In this document: positions 38,273 through 46,828 of the stretch, piece after piece
How the letters are laid out: every line of letters begins with the position of its first letter
Position numbering within the stretch: position 1 is the first letter of the stretch
Assembly (NCBI RefSeq): GCF_900142965.1
Contig: NZ_FRCQ01000011.1
Span: 1-64,000, forward strand
Direction of reading: 5' to 3'
Length of the DNA: 64,000 nt
From: Rhizobacter sp. OV335
Lineage (GTDB): Bacteria; Pseudomonadota; Gammaproteobacteria; Burkholderiales; Burkholderiaceae_C
The notes under the pieces: model-generated
Seen by the model: only the letters and a program-made list of their open reading frames with translations
Told to the model about the DNA's origin: nothing
Database searches by the model: none
Translations under genes and position numbers: made by a program

Positions 38273-39022
38273 TCAGGGCCGCGGCCGCACGAAGCGCAGC
38301 GCGAACCGGTCGGCCGGCTGCTTCATGTCGAAGAAGGCCTGTTCGCGCGGGTCGCCAGGGTTGCGCAGGAAATCGCTGTCGGCTTCGAACACGAAGCCGG
38401 CCGCCTCGACTTCCTGCCGCACCAGCTGTTCGTCGATGCGGTGCAGGCGCTTCGCATCGGCCGTGCCGGTGCCGGCCTTCGCCGCATGGTCGACCAGCAC
38501 CAGGTGCCCGCCCGGTTTCAGCGCCGCGAACATCGCGGCATTCAGCTTCGCGCGGTCAACCGTCGAATACGCGATGTCGTGGTACGACAGCACCAGCGTC
38601 ACCAGGTCGACACGCGGTGCATCGGCCGGAAACAGGTCCTCGAACGGCCGCACCAGCACCGCGAGCTGCGGCTGCGGATGGGCCGTCAGGCGCTTGTCGA
38701 GCATCGGCCTGCGCTGCTCCACCTGCGCCCACACCTTGCCTTCGGGGCCGGCCGCCAGCGCCATCAGCTGCGCCGTGTAGCCGCCACCGGCCGACACGTC
38801 GAGCACCGACATGCCGGGCTGCACCTGCGCGAAGCGCAGCAGCTCGATCGGGTGGCGGCCGGCATCGGCCTTGCGGTCGTCGTCGGTGCGCAGCGGGCTG
38901 GCGAGCAGCGCGGCCGGATCGGCATCGGTGGCTGCATCGGCGGCAGCCCGGGCCGGCCACGGCAACGCCATCGCCGCGAGCATCGACAGGATCACGATTC
39001 GGCGAACACGCGGCTGGCTCAT
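38273..39022 (-). CDS. Exported class I SAM-dependent methyltransferase-like protein
   Basis: A 249-residue protein with a clear Sec signal (VRRIVILSMLAAMALPWPARA) followed by a Rossmann-type methyltransferase domain. Motif I is VLDVSAGGGYTAQLM, with S replacing the usual G/A at the first acidic loop; LVTLVLSYHDIAYSTVDR and ALKPGGHLVLVDH match later motifs. SAM is not normally available in the periplasm, so its substrate and cofactor are open. The start at 39022 is chosen for AGGGAG upstream; an ATG nine codons earlier is less likely. Confidence 0.82.
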   Translation of the reverse strand: MSQPRVRRIVILSMLAAMALPWPARAAADAATDADPAALLASPLRTDDDRKADAGRHPIELLRFAQVQPGMSVLDVSAGGGYTAQLMALAAGPEGKVWAQVEQRRPMLDKRLTAHPQPQLAVLVRPFEDLFPADAPRVDLVTLVLSYHDIAYSTVDRAKLNAAMFAALKPGGHLVLVDHAAKAGTGTADAKRLHRIDEQLVRQEVEAAGFVFEADSDFLRNPGDPREQAFFDMKQPADRFALRFVRPRP

Positions 39023-39086
39023 CTTCGGCTCCCTGGAAAGAGGCCGCATTCTGCGACGGATGCGTTTCAGGCGCCCGACAGGGGAT

Positions 39087-41660
39087 TCAGGGGTTCAGCA
39101 CCGCATGCACGATGCCGCCCAGTTGCTCCAGCGTGTATTCCTTCTGCATCAGGCCCTTGACGCCGGCCTCCTGCGCCGCGGCGCGCATCTCGTCGGAGAT
39201 GAAGCCCGAGCTGATCACCACCGGCAGGTCGGCGCGGATGCGCGCGATCTCGGCCGCGAGTTCCATGCCGGTCAGCTCCGGCATGTTGTAGTCGGTCACC
39301 ACCAGGTCGTAGGCGCCAGGGTCGCGCTGCAGCAGCGCCGCCGCCTCGCGCGGCTGGTCGATGCCGGTCACGCGGTAGCCGGCGCGCTGCAGCAGGCTCT
39401 CGACCATCAGCAGCATCGCCGGGTCGTCGTCGACCACCATCACGTGCTGGCCGCGGCCCGTGGGCGCCTGCACCGGCGCGGCCGCCACCTCCGCGCGCTG
39501 CGGCCGGTGCGCCAACAGCGGGAAGTAGAGGTGGAAGCTGCTGCCGCGCCCTGGTTCGCTCTCGACGTCGATCGCACCGGCATGCGCCGTCATGATGCCG
39601 TGCACCACCGAGAGCCCGAGGCCGGTGCCCTGCCCGACCCGCTTGGTCGTGAAGAAGGGTTCGAACACCCGCGCGCGTGTGGACTCGTCCATGCCGACGC
39701 CGTTGTCGGCCACCCACAGGTGGGCACAGGCGCCGGGCGCCAGCTCGCCCAGGCGCTGCGCCTCGTCGGCATCGATGCGGCGCTCGTCCAGCCCGATCGT
39801 GATGCGGCCGCTGCTGCCCTGCAGCGCATGCCAGGCGTTGGTGCACAGGTTCAGCAGGATCTGCTGCACGTGCGTGGCGTCGGCGCTGACGAACAGCGGC
39901 CGGTCCTCGAGCGCCAGCACCAGCTCCACGGTGGCCGGCAGCGTCGAGCGCAGCAGCGCGATCGATTCCTCGATCATCGGCCGCATCGGCTGGCTCACCA
40001 GCTCATGCGGCTGCATGCGGCTGAACGCCAGGATCTTCTGCACCAGGCTGCGCGCGCGCACGCCGGCCATCTCGATCTGCTTCAGCGGCGGCGTCGCGCC
40101 ATGGGCCTCGTCGAGCCGGTCGCGCGCCAGCGACACGTTGCCGAGGATGGCCGCGAGGATGTTGTTGAAGTCGTGCGCGATGCCGCCGGCCAGCGTGCCG
40201 ATCGCCTCCATCTTCTGCGACTCGCGCAGCTGCGCCTCGAGCAGCACGCGCCTCGCCTCGGCCTGCTTGCGCTCGCTGATGTCGGTCACCATGCCGAGCG
40301 AGCCGACATAGCGGCCGGCCTCGTCGAACACCGGCGTGACCGACATCGACACCCACAGCGGCTGCCCTTCGCTGCGGTGCATGCGCAGCTCGACGGCCTC
40401 GACCGTGCCCGCCTGCCGGCTCGCCAGCGCATCGGGCGCCAGCCGCCCGCCGGGGTCGTCGAGGAACTCGGCGAGCGGGCGGTCGAGCATGTCGGCCGCG
40501 CCCTGGCCGAGCAGGCGCAGCAGCTTCGGGTTGACGAAGGACAGGCTGCCCTGCGCGTTGACGAGCCAGATGCCCTCGTTCGCCGTCTCGACGATGCGGC
40601 GGTAGCGCAGCTCGCTGTCGCGCAGCTCGCGCGTCATCACGCGGGCGACGCTGTAGGCGCGCATGCGCCCGGTCGTCAGCTGCCACGTCAGCGCGGCCAG
40701 CAGCAGGCTCAGTCCGATGCCGGCGAAGCCGATGATGCGGGCCGATTCGCGGTGGTGGCGCGCCTCGAACTCCGGCGTGCTGCGCACCTGCACCGTCCAG
40801 CTCTGCCCGGCCACGCCGATGTACTCCTGCGCCTCGAAGCGCGCCGGCTGGCGGTCGGCCTCTGCGCCGATCGAGCGGTACATCATCGCGTCGTCGCTCA
40901 GCTCGACGCCGTCGTAGATGCGCAGGTCCAGCCCCGGCGTCGACTCGCCGTACAGGCTGGACATCAGGTCGCCGATCCGGAAGCCCGCCCACACCCAAGC
41001 CACCACGTTGCGCCGCCGCGCGGCCACGCTGTCCAGCGTTTGTCCGGGCGCGTACAGCGGCAGCAGCATCAGGAAGCCGTACTGCGGCGCATGGTCGGGT
41101 TCGGTGACGAGGCGGATGCGACCGGTGATCGCGACGCTGCCGGAATCGCGCGCCTTGTCGAGCGCGGCGCGGCGCGACGGGTCGGTGGAGATGTCGTAGC
41201 CGAGCGCGCTCAGGCTGCGGCCGACCGCCGGCGCGATGTAGGTGACCGGCACGTAGCTCGCGCGCGGGCCGGGCGGGCGCACCTGGTAGCCGGCCACGCC
41301 GGACAGGCGCTGCGCCGCTTCGTGCGCCGCCACGTCGGGACCCTGCACCAGCGGCCCGTAGGCGATCGCCTGCAGGCCGTTGAAGTCGACGCCGACCAGC
41401 AGCGCATCGACATAGCGGTCGAAATGCGCGCGGTCGACCGAGCCGGACGCGAGGAACAGCCCCTGCACGCCGCGCAGCATCTGCTCGAAAGCCGCCATGC
41501 GCTGCTCGATGCGGCTGGTGGCCTGGCGCAGGCTGAAGTCGAAGCTCGCGCGCAGCGCGGCCTCCTCGGACGCGCGCTCATGGCGCCACGCGAGCGCGGT
41601 GACCGTGAGCGAGAGCGCCGCGACCAGCAGCGACATCAGCAACGGAAAGGCTCGCTTCAC
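39087..41660 (-). CDS. CHASE-PAS hybrid sensor histidine kinase with C-terminal receiver
   Basis: An 857-residue membrane kinase. A first membrane helix (about residues 5-25) and a second (310-328) flank a periplasmic CHASE domain (LRGVQGLFLASGSVDRAHF near residue 62). A PAS domain spans about 350-470, then HisKA with the phospho-accepting His496 in GGIAHDFNN, a HATPase domain near 600-710 (DNGVGMDESTRARVFEPF, GTGLGLSVVHG), and a receiver domain from about 735 with VMVVDDDPAM and the phosphorylation Asp in VVTDYNMPEL. No output regulator is adjacent. A periplasmic binding protein gene precedes it by 13 bp. Confidence 0.92.
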   Translation of the reverse strand: MKRAFPLLMSLLVAALSLTVTALAWRHERASEEAALRASFDFSLRQATSRIEQRMAAFEQMLRGVQGLFLASGSVDRAHFDRYVDALLVGVDFNGLQAIAYGPLVQGPDVAAHEAAQRLSGVAGYQVRPPGPRASYVPVTYIAPAVGRSLSALGYDISTDPSRRAALDKARDSGSVAITGRIRLVTEPDHAPQYGFLMLLPLYAPGQTLDSVAARRRNVVAWVWAGFRIGDLMSSLYGESTPGLDLRIYDGVELSDDAMMYRSIGAEADRQPARFEAQEYIGVAGQSWTVQVRSTPEFEARHHRESARIIGFAGIGLSLLLAALTWQLTTGRMRAYSVARVMTRELRDSELRYRRIVETANEGIWLVNAQGSLSFVNPKLLRLLGQGAADMLDRPLAEFLDDPGGRLAPDALASRQAGTVEAVELRMHRSEGQPLWVSMSVTPVFDEAGRYVGSLGMVTDISERKQAEARRVLLEAQLRESQKMEAIGTLAGGIAHDFNNILAAILGNVSLARDRLDEAHGATPPLKQIEMAGVRARSLVQKILAFSRMQPHELVSQPMRPMIEESIALLRSTLPATVELVLALEDRPLFVSADATHVQQILLNLCTNAWHALQGSSGRITIGLDERRIDADEAQRLGELAPGACAHLWVADNGVGMDESTRARVFEPFFTTKRVGQGTGLGLSVVHGIMTAHAGAIDVESEPGRGSSFHLYFPLLAHRPQRAEVAAAPVQAPTGRGQHVMVVDDDPAMLLMVESLLQRAGYRVTGIDQPREAAALLQRDPGAYDLVVTDYNMPELTGMELAAEIARIRADLPVVISSGFISDEMRAAAQEAGVKGLMQKEYTLEQLGGIVHAVLNP

Positions 41661-41673
41661 GCCGGGCCCGTGC

Positions 41674-42474
41674 TCAAAATTGAGTCATCGTGCGCGCCAG
41701 ATCGGCCGAGAAGTACTTCTCGAAGATGCGCTGCATGCTGCCGTCGGCCCGCATCTCGTCGACGAGCGCGCGCCACGCCTGCTGCTGCGCCGGCGACAGC
41801 GACTTCTTCGACATGATCAGCCCGTGCGGCACCGGCGGGTCGTCGAACTCGACGATGCGGGTCTGCGCGCGGATCGTGCCCTGCTGCACCGTCGGGTAGT
41901 CGAAGGGCTCGATGATCATCGCCTGCACGCGGTTGTCGAGCAGCACCTGGTACAGCGGCTCGAGACTGGACGCGTGGCTCACGCGGCCCTGCGCATCGAG
42001 CGCGTCGACGAGGCGGTTGGCGGTGGTGCTGTAGCGGAAGCTGCGGATCACGCCGAGCCGGAGCTTCGGGTTGCGCTCGAAATCGGCCAGCTCGGCGACG
42101 CCGGCATCCTGGCGCACCAGCAGGTAGTACTTGTTCGACACGTACCAGGCGAACGCGGCGAACTGCTCGCGCGCCGGGTTGGTGATGCCCGACAGGCTGA
42201 AGTCGAGCGCGCCGCCTTCGATCAGCTGCCAGATGCGGGCGCGCGGCAGCACCGAGACGACGAACTTGCAGCCGCTGCGGCGCGCCAGTTCATCGGCGAT
42301 GTCCTTGTCGATGCCCTCGCCGGTGACACCCGAGTAGAGCAGGCCGTGCTCGTGCAGCGCGAGGCTCATCGGGCGCGGGCAATCGGGCCTGTCGGCGGCG
42401 ATGGCCACGCCACCGCCGAAGGCCAGGGCCCACACACATCCCCAGGCCCGCAGCCAATACAACGACATCTGCAT
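41674..42474 (-). CDS. Periplasmic solute-binding protein (bacterial extracellular SBP family 3)
   Basis: A 266-residue secreted binding protein (signal peptide ending AIAADRP) of the amino-acid-binding family. The SBP_bac_3 pattern is visible: YSGVTGEGIDKDIADELARRSGCK, LDFSLSGITNPAREQFAAF, LRLGVIRSF and GLIMSKKSLSPAQQQAWRAL. No permease or ATPase genes are near. It ends 13 bp before the hybrid kinase, so it could feed ligand information to that kinase instead of serving transport. Confidence 0.87.
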   Translation of the reverse strand: MQMSLYWLRAWGCVWALAFGGGVAIAADRPDCPRPMSLALHEHGLLYSGVTGEGIDKDIADELARRSGCKFVVSVLPRARIWQLIEGGALDFSLSGITNPAREQFAAFAWYVSNKYYLLVRQDAGVAELADFERNPKLRLGVIRSFRYSTTANRLVDALDAQGRVSHASSLEPLYQVLLDNRVQAMIIEPFDYPTVQQGTIRAQTRIVEFDDPPVPHGLIMSKKSLSPAQQQAWRALVDEMRADGSMQRIFEKYFSADLARTMTQF

Positions 42475-42600
42475 GCTCGATCAGAGACCCCCTGGGCCGG
42501 CAGCATAGTCCCGGCGCGGGCCGCGTGGCCCCGGGACTTGCCGCAACGATCGGGAAAATGCCACGGCACCCTCGGCCGGAGCGGCAGAATCTGCGCCTCG

Positions 42601-43863
42601 ATGACGACTTCTTTCTCTTGCTCCCTCGCCGGTGGCGCCCGCCTCGCGCTCGCCGCGCTGTTGCTGCTGGCCGGCCGGCCCTGCCTCGCGCCGGCCAGTG
42701 CGCAGGCCGCCGAGGCTTATGCGATGCAGGCGCAGCGGCAGCCGGAATTCCGCCGCATGCAGGTGCTCGGGCGCACGATGTTCTTCGACCCGGCGCTGTC
42801 GGCCTCCGGCGAACAGAGCTGCGCGAGCTGCCACGACCCGGCCTCGGCCTACGGCCCGCCGAACGGCAAGCCGGTGCAGCCGGGCGGGCGCGACGGGCAG
42901 GCACTGGGCTTTCGCGCGACGCCTTCGCTGCGCTACCTGCAGAACGTGCCGCCGTTCACCGAGCACCGCTTCGACGACGACGTCGACGAGAGCGTCGACC
43001 AGGGCCCCGCCGGCGGCCACGACTGGGATGGTCGCGCGGCGACGGTGCACGAGCAATCGGGGCTCGCGCTGCTGTCGCCGAACGAGATGGCCAACGCGAG
43101 CGCGGCCGAGGTGGTGGAGCGGCTGCGCCGCGCGCCGTATGCCGGCGAGTTCCGCGCGACCTTCGGCGCCGATGCGCTCGATGCGGTGGAGCCGGCCTTT
43201 CAATGGGCGCTGCTGGCGCTGGAGATGTTCCAGCAGGATGCGGCGCAGTTCCATCCGTACAGCAGCAAGTACGACGCGGTGCTGCGCGGCCGCGCGAACC
43301 TGTCGGCGCAGGAGGCGCGCGGCCTCGCGCTGTTCAACGACGAGACCAAGGGCAACTGCGCGTCATGCCATCCGAGCGCGGTCAGCGCGACGACCGGCGC
43401 GTTCCCGTCCTTCACCGACCACGGCCACATCGTGGTCGGCGTGCCGCGCAACCGCGAGCTGCCGGCGAACCGCGATGCGGGCTTCCACGACCTGGGCCTG
43501 TGCGGGCCGGAGCGGCACGACCTCGCCAACCAGCCCGAGCACTGCGGCGCATTCCGCACGCCGACGCTGCGCAACGTGGCGCTGCGGCAGGCGTTCTTCC
43601 ACAACGGCGTGCTGCACACGCTGGACGAGGTGATGCAGTTCTACGTGACGCGCGACCTGGAGCCGCAGCGCTGGTTCGGCCGCGGCGCGGACGGCAAGGT
43701 CGAGCTGTATGACGACCTGCCTGGCGCGCTGAAGGAGAACGTCAACCGCGATCCGCCGTTCGATCGGGTCGCGGGCGACAAGCCGGCGCTCGATGCACAG
43801 GAGATCGCGGATGTGATCGCGTTTCTGAAGACGCTGACGGATGGGTGGCAGGCAGGAGACTGA
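42601..43863 (+). CDS. Di-haem cytochrome c peroxidase / MauG-family protein
   Basis: A 420-residue secreted di-haem protein of the bacterial cytochrome c peroxidase/MauG superfamily. A signal peptide (residues 1-33) precedes the first haem site SCASCHDPASAYGPPNG near residue 78 and the second, NCASCHPS, near residue 257. FRTPTLRNVALRQAFFHNGVLHTLDEVMQFYVTRD is the typical C-terminal signature. It may reduce hydrogen peroxide in the periplasm or modify a protein oxidatively. It is divergent from the binding protein gene, and its stop is 1 bp from that of the converging AlbA_2-type gene. Confidence 0.9.
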   Translation: MTTSFSCSLAGGARLALAALLLLAGRPCLAPASAQAAEAYAMQAQRQPEFRRMQVLGRTMFFDPALSASGEQSCASCHDPASAYGPPNGKPVQPGGRDGQALGFRATPSLRYLQNVPPFTEHRFDDDVDESVDQGPAGGHDWDGRAATVHEQSGLALLSPNEMANASAAEVVERLRRAPYAGEFRATFGADALDAVEPAFQWALLALEMFQQDAAQFHPYSSKYDAVLRGRANLSAQEARGLALFNDETKGNCASCHPSAVSATTGAFPSFTDHGHIVVGVPRNRELPANRDAGFHDLGLCGPERHDLANQPEHCGAFRTPTLRNVALRQAFFHNGVLHTLDEVMQFYVTRDLEPQRWFGRGADGKVELYDDLPGALKENVNRDPPFDRVAGDKPALDAQEIADVIAFLKTLTDGWQAGD

Positions 43864-43864
43864 A

Positions 43865-45142
43865 TCACTCCACAGGCCCAGCCGCCGGAATCGTCAGCAG
43901 CAACTCCGATTCGTCCACCAACCTGTAGACCGGGCGCTTGCCCGACAAGCGCTCGCTGTTGTCGAGAATGATCTGCACACCCTCGCCGCGCTTGTCCATC
44001 ATCGCGCTGCGCCCGGTCAGGTCGCGCTCATCGTCGGGCACCACGCACTTGGCCAGCAGGCTGGTGATGGCCTCGTTCCGCGCCGCCTGTCGATAGGGCA
44101 GGCTGTCGACCGTCATGGTGTTGGGAATGGCGCCCGGCGAATACAACTCCAGGCGGTCCGCAAACATGCGCAACCTGATCTTCGCGCCATGGATCGAATA
44201 GTCGCGGTGCGCCACGGCGTTCACCAGGGCCTCAAACACGGCGTTCATGTCGTACTGGGGCAGGTCACGTCGCCCCTCGCGCTTGGTCGCGGCGATCCGC
44301 ATGTTCCTGCGAACGAAGTGACAGGCCGCCAGCACCTGTGCGTCGAGCGGCCCTGTCAGGTCCTTGGCGTCGATTTGATGGTAGGTGCCATCGCCGGGCG
44401 GCAGCACATCGGTGCCGCGGTAGGCAACCGCCTGGATGAACGCGTTGGGCAACCAGCGTCGCGGATCTTCGCTCGCCATCAACACACCGGCCACCGTGGG
44501 ACGCAGCGTTCCATCCGCATCCCCACGGGCCATGGCCAGTTTGTCCAGCAGCACGTCCCGGCTGTCGGCAATGCGTGGACCGGCAAAGCGTTGCCAGAAC
44601 TTCGGGACCAGGTCGTCCAGCCCGGCACCCGGAACAGGCTGCTCATCGAAGCGGATGAGGCGAACCTGGCTGCGCTGCTGAAACAGCCGCGCCAGATAGT
44701 CGGGCGGCATCTCGCGTTTGGCGCTGCCCACGCGATGCAGATAGCCGCCCGGACTGCGATGCACGAACAAGCTGGCCGAGACGTCGATCCTGAGCACCGG
44801 CACCTCCGAGCCAGTGCCGTCCGGAAGGGTCAGACGTTCGATCACGGGCGCCAATGGAGGGACGATGCTGTCCAGGCACGATTGCCGGACGAAATCTTCC
44901 AACGCATCGAGGCGCTCCAACGGAATGCCCAGCACCTCGCGCGAATCGCCGACACCGAGAACACACACCCCGCCGCGGCTGTTTGCGAATGCGGCGAGTT
45001 CATCGGCCAACGAATCCCGATGCGGCGCGGTCACCCTCTTGCCTGCAAAGCGAACCTCCTTGAGCTCCAGGAACGAATCCTCGCCCAATCGGATTTTCAG
45101 AAGCAGATCACCAACGTTGTCGAACACGGTCGAACCTTTCAA
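43865..45142 (-). CDS. AlbA_2/Schlafen-type DNA-binding protein with ATPase-like C-domain
   Basis: A 425-residue protein of the AlbA_2 (Schlafen AAA_4) group. Residues about 20-140 match the AlbA_2 pattern (DSFLELKEVRFAG, LADELAAFANSRGGVCVLGVGDS). A RecG-like HATPase_c_4 region follows near 280-350 (QYDMNAVFEALVNAVAHRDYSIHGAKIRLRMF). Related proteins occur as regulators, phage-defence components and mobile-element cargo; the role here is unknown. Base composition is lower (about 60 percent GC at 44161-44220 against about 73 percent at 43141-43200), which suggests transfer. Confidence 0.82.
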   Translation of the reverse strand: MKGSTVFDNVGDLLLKIRLGEDSFLELKEVRFAGKRVTAPHRDSLADELAAFANSRGGVCVLGVGDSREVLGIPLERLDALEDFVRQSCLDSIVPPLAPVIERLTLPDGTGSEVPVLRIDVSASLFVHRSPGGYLHRVGSAKREMPPDYLARLFQQRSQVRLIRFDEQPVPGAGLDDLVPKFWQRFAGPRIADSRDVLLDKLAMARGDADGTLRPTVAGVLMASEDPRRWLPNAFIQAVAYRGTDVLPPGDGTYHQIDAKDLTGPLDAQVLAACHFVRRNMRIAATKREGRRDLPQYDMNAVFEALVNAVAHRDYSIHGAKIRLRMFADRLELYSPGAIPNTMTVDSLPYRQAARNEAITSLLAKCVVPDDERDLTGRSAMMDKRGEGVQIILDNSERLSGKRPVYRLVDESELLLTIPAAGPVE

Positions 45143-45146
45143 TCGC

Positions 45147-46787
45147 TCAACGCAAATTCAACGCCTGCGTCAGATCCCCCATCGCCGCCGACCCGTTCTT
45201 CGCGAGCCCGTCATCGCGCATCTTCAAGCCCGGCAGCGTCTCCAGCTGCCAGCGCCGCGTGATGAAGCGCAGGATCGAGCCGGTGTCGTACGGCGTGTGG
45301 TCGACGAAGCCCTTCTTCGCCCACGGCGACACGATGATCGCCGGGATGCGCGTGCCCGGGCCCCAGACGTCGCCCTTCGGCACCGGCGCGTGGTCCCAGA
45401 AGCCGCCGTTCTCGTCATACGTCACGACCACCAGCATGTGCTTCCACTGCGGGCTCTGCTGCAGCGTCGCGATCAGGTCGGCAATGTGCTGGTCGCCCGA
45501 CGCCACGTCGGCATAGCCCGCATGCTGGTTCAGGTTGCCCTGCGGCTTGTAGAACGCCACCGGCGGCAGCGTGCCCGCGGCCGCGTCCTTCAGGAAGCTC
45601 TCGTCGAAATCCTTCAGGTGCGCCTTGCGGTACGCGGCCTTCGCCGGATCGGTCGGGTCGACCGTCGCGTAGTAGTTGAACGGCTGGTGGTGCGTCTGGA
45701 AACCGATCGGCGACGCATAGATGATCTTGCGCGCCACCGCGGCCGGCTGCCGGCCCTCGTCGGTCGCCGCGTTCCAGGCGCCGCCGTACCAGGCCCAGTC
45801 GACCCCCTTGCGGTCGAGCATGTCGCCGATCGTCAGCTGCTTCTGCGGCGGCAGCGTGTTGGCCTTGCCGGCATCGGCCAGCAGGCCGCTGCCTGCGGCC
45901 GCGGGCGGCACGCCGCTCGGCTGGTAGGCCGGCTGCATCGTGTTCACCGCGTAGTACTGGCCATCGCCCGCGTAGTTGGCCGGCGTCAGGTTGCTGCTGT
46001 TGATGTACTTCGGCGCACCGGCGATCGCCGACGACGGCGAATCGGGCCGCGTCGTCAGCTTCGCGCTCCAGCGCCCGTCGGGCAATTTGTCGACGACCGA
46101 GATCGAGCCCTTGGCCGGCGACTGCTCGGCCTCCGGATACACCGGCACGCAAGCGCACACCAGGTACTGGTGGTTCAGGAACGAGCCGCCGAACGCGCCC
46201 ATGTAGAAGCGGTCGGCCAGCACGTACTGCTGCGCGACCTGCCACAGCCGCATGCGGCTGCCGTCGTAGTAGCCGAGCGACAGGCCGCCGCCGTCGGCCC
46301 AGGCGGCGAACTTGTCGTTGTGCCCGCCGTTGATCTGCATCTGGTTCTCGAAGAAGCGGTGGTACAGGTCGCGCGTGATCACGTCCTTCCCGACCTTCAC
46401 GCCGCTGCCCTGGTAGCCGGCCTCGGCATCGATCTGGAACGGCTTGTTGTCCTGGTTCGCGGTCGCGCCCTGCGCCAGCGTCACCGCCTGGCCCGCCGCG
46501 GTGACGCCGCCCCAGGTCTGCGGCAGCTTGGGCAGCACGAGGTTGCTGTCGCGCTCGGTCTGCGGCTGCCAGGTGCCGCGCGACGACGGGTTCACGCCGG
46601 GAATGCCGTCGGCACCGGGGAACAGGCCGTACAGGGTGTCGAAGGCGCGGTTCTCCGCAAAGATCACGACGATCGTCTGGATACTGTCCTGCAGCTTCGC
46701 ATCGCTGACGGATCCGCCCACCGGCGGTTGGGTGCCGCACGCGGCAAGGGACGCCGCCAGCGCAACGGCAGTGGCACGGATCTTCAT
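45147..46787 (-). CDS. Phosphoesterase-family lipoprotein (acid phosphatase/phospholipase C-like)
   Basis: A 546-residue secreted enzyme of the phosphoesterase family that includes acid phosphatase AcpA and phospholipases C. A lipobox LAAC is near residue 17. The N-terminal metal motif is VVIFAENRAFDTLYG; FDESFLKDAAAG, GDQHIADLIATLQQSP and VVTYDENGGFWDHAPVPKG match the family, and RIPAIIVSPWAKKGFVDHTPYDTGSILRF is the C-terminal signature. Substrate preference cannot be told from the sequence. It is 4 bp downstream of the AlbA_2-type gene's start. Confidence 0.9.
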   Translation of the reverse strand: MKIRATAVALAASLAACGTQPPVGGSVSDAKLQDSIQTIVVIFAENRAFDTLYGLFPGADGIPGVNPSSRGTWQPQTERDSNLVLPKLPQTWGGVTAAGQAVTLAQGATANQDNKPFQIDAEAGYQGSGVKVGKDVITRDLYHRFFENQMQINGGHNDKFAAWADGGGLSLGYYDGSRMRLWQVAQQYVLADRFYMGAFGGSFLNHQYLVCACVPVYPEAEQSPAKGSISVVDKLPDGRWSAKLTTRPDSPSSAIAGAPKYINSSNLTPANYAGDGQYYAVNTMQPAYQPSGVPPAAAGSGLLADAGKANTLPPQKQLTIGDMLDRKGVDWAWYGGAWNAATDEGRQPAAVARKIIYASPIGFQTHHQPFNYYATVDPTDPAKAAYRKAHLKDFDESFLKDAAAGTLPPVAFYKPQGNLNQHAGYADVASGDQHIADLIATLQQSPQWKHMLVVVTYDENGGFWDHAPVPKGDVWGPGTRIPAIIVSPWAKKGFVDHTPYDTGSILRFITRRWQLETLPGLKMRDDGLAKNGSAAMGDLTQALNLR

Positions 46788-46828
46788 CGGTCGCTCTCCT
46801 GGATTCTTCTAGGGAGCGCCATCTTCCA

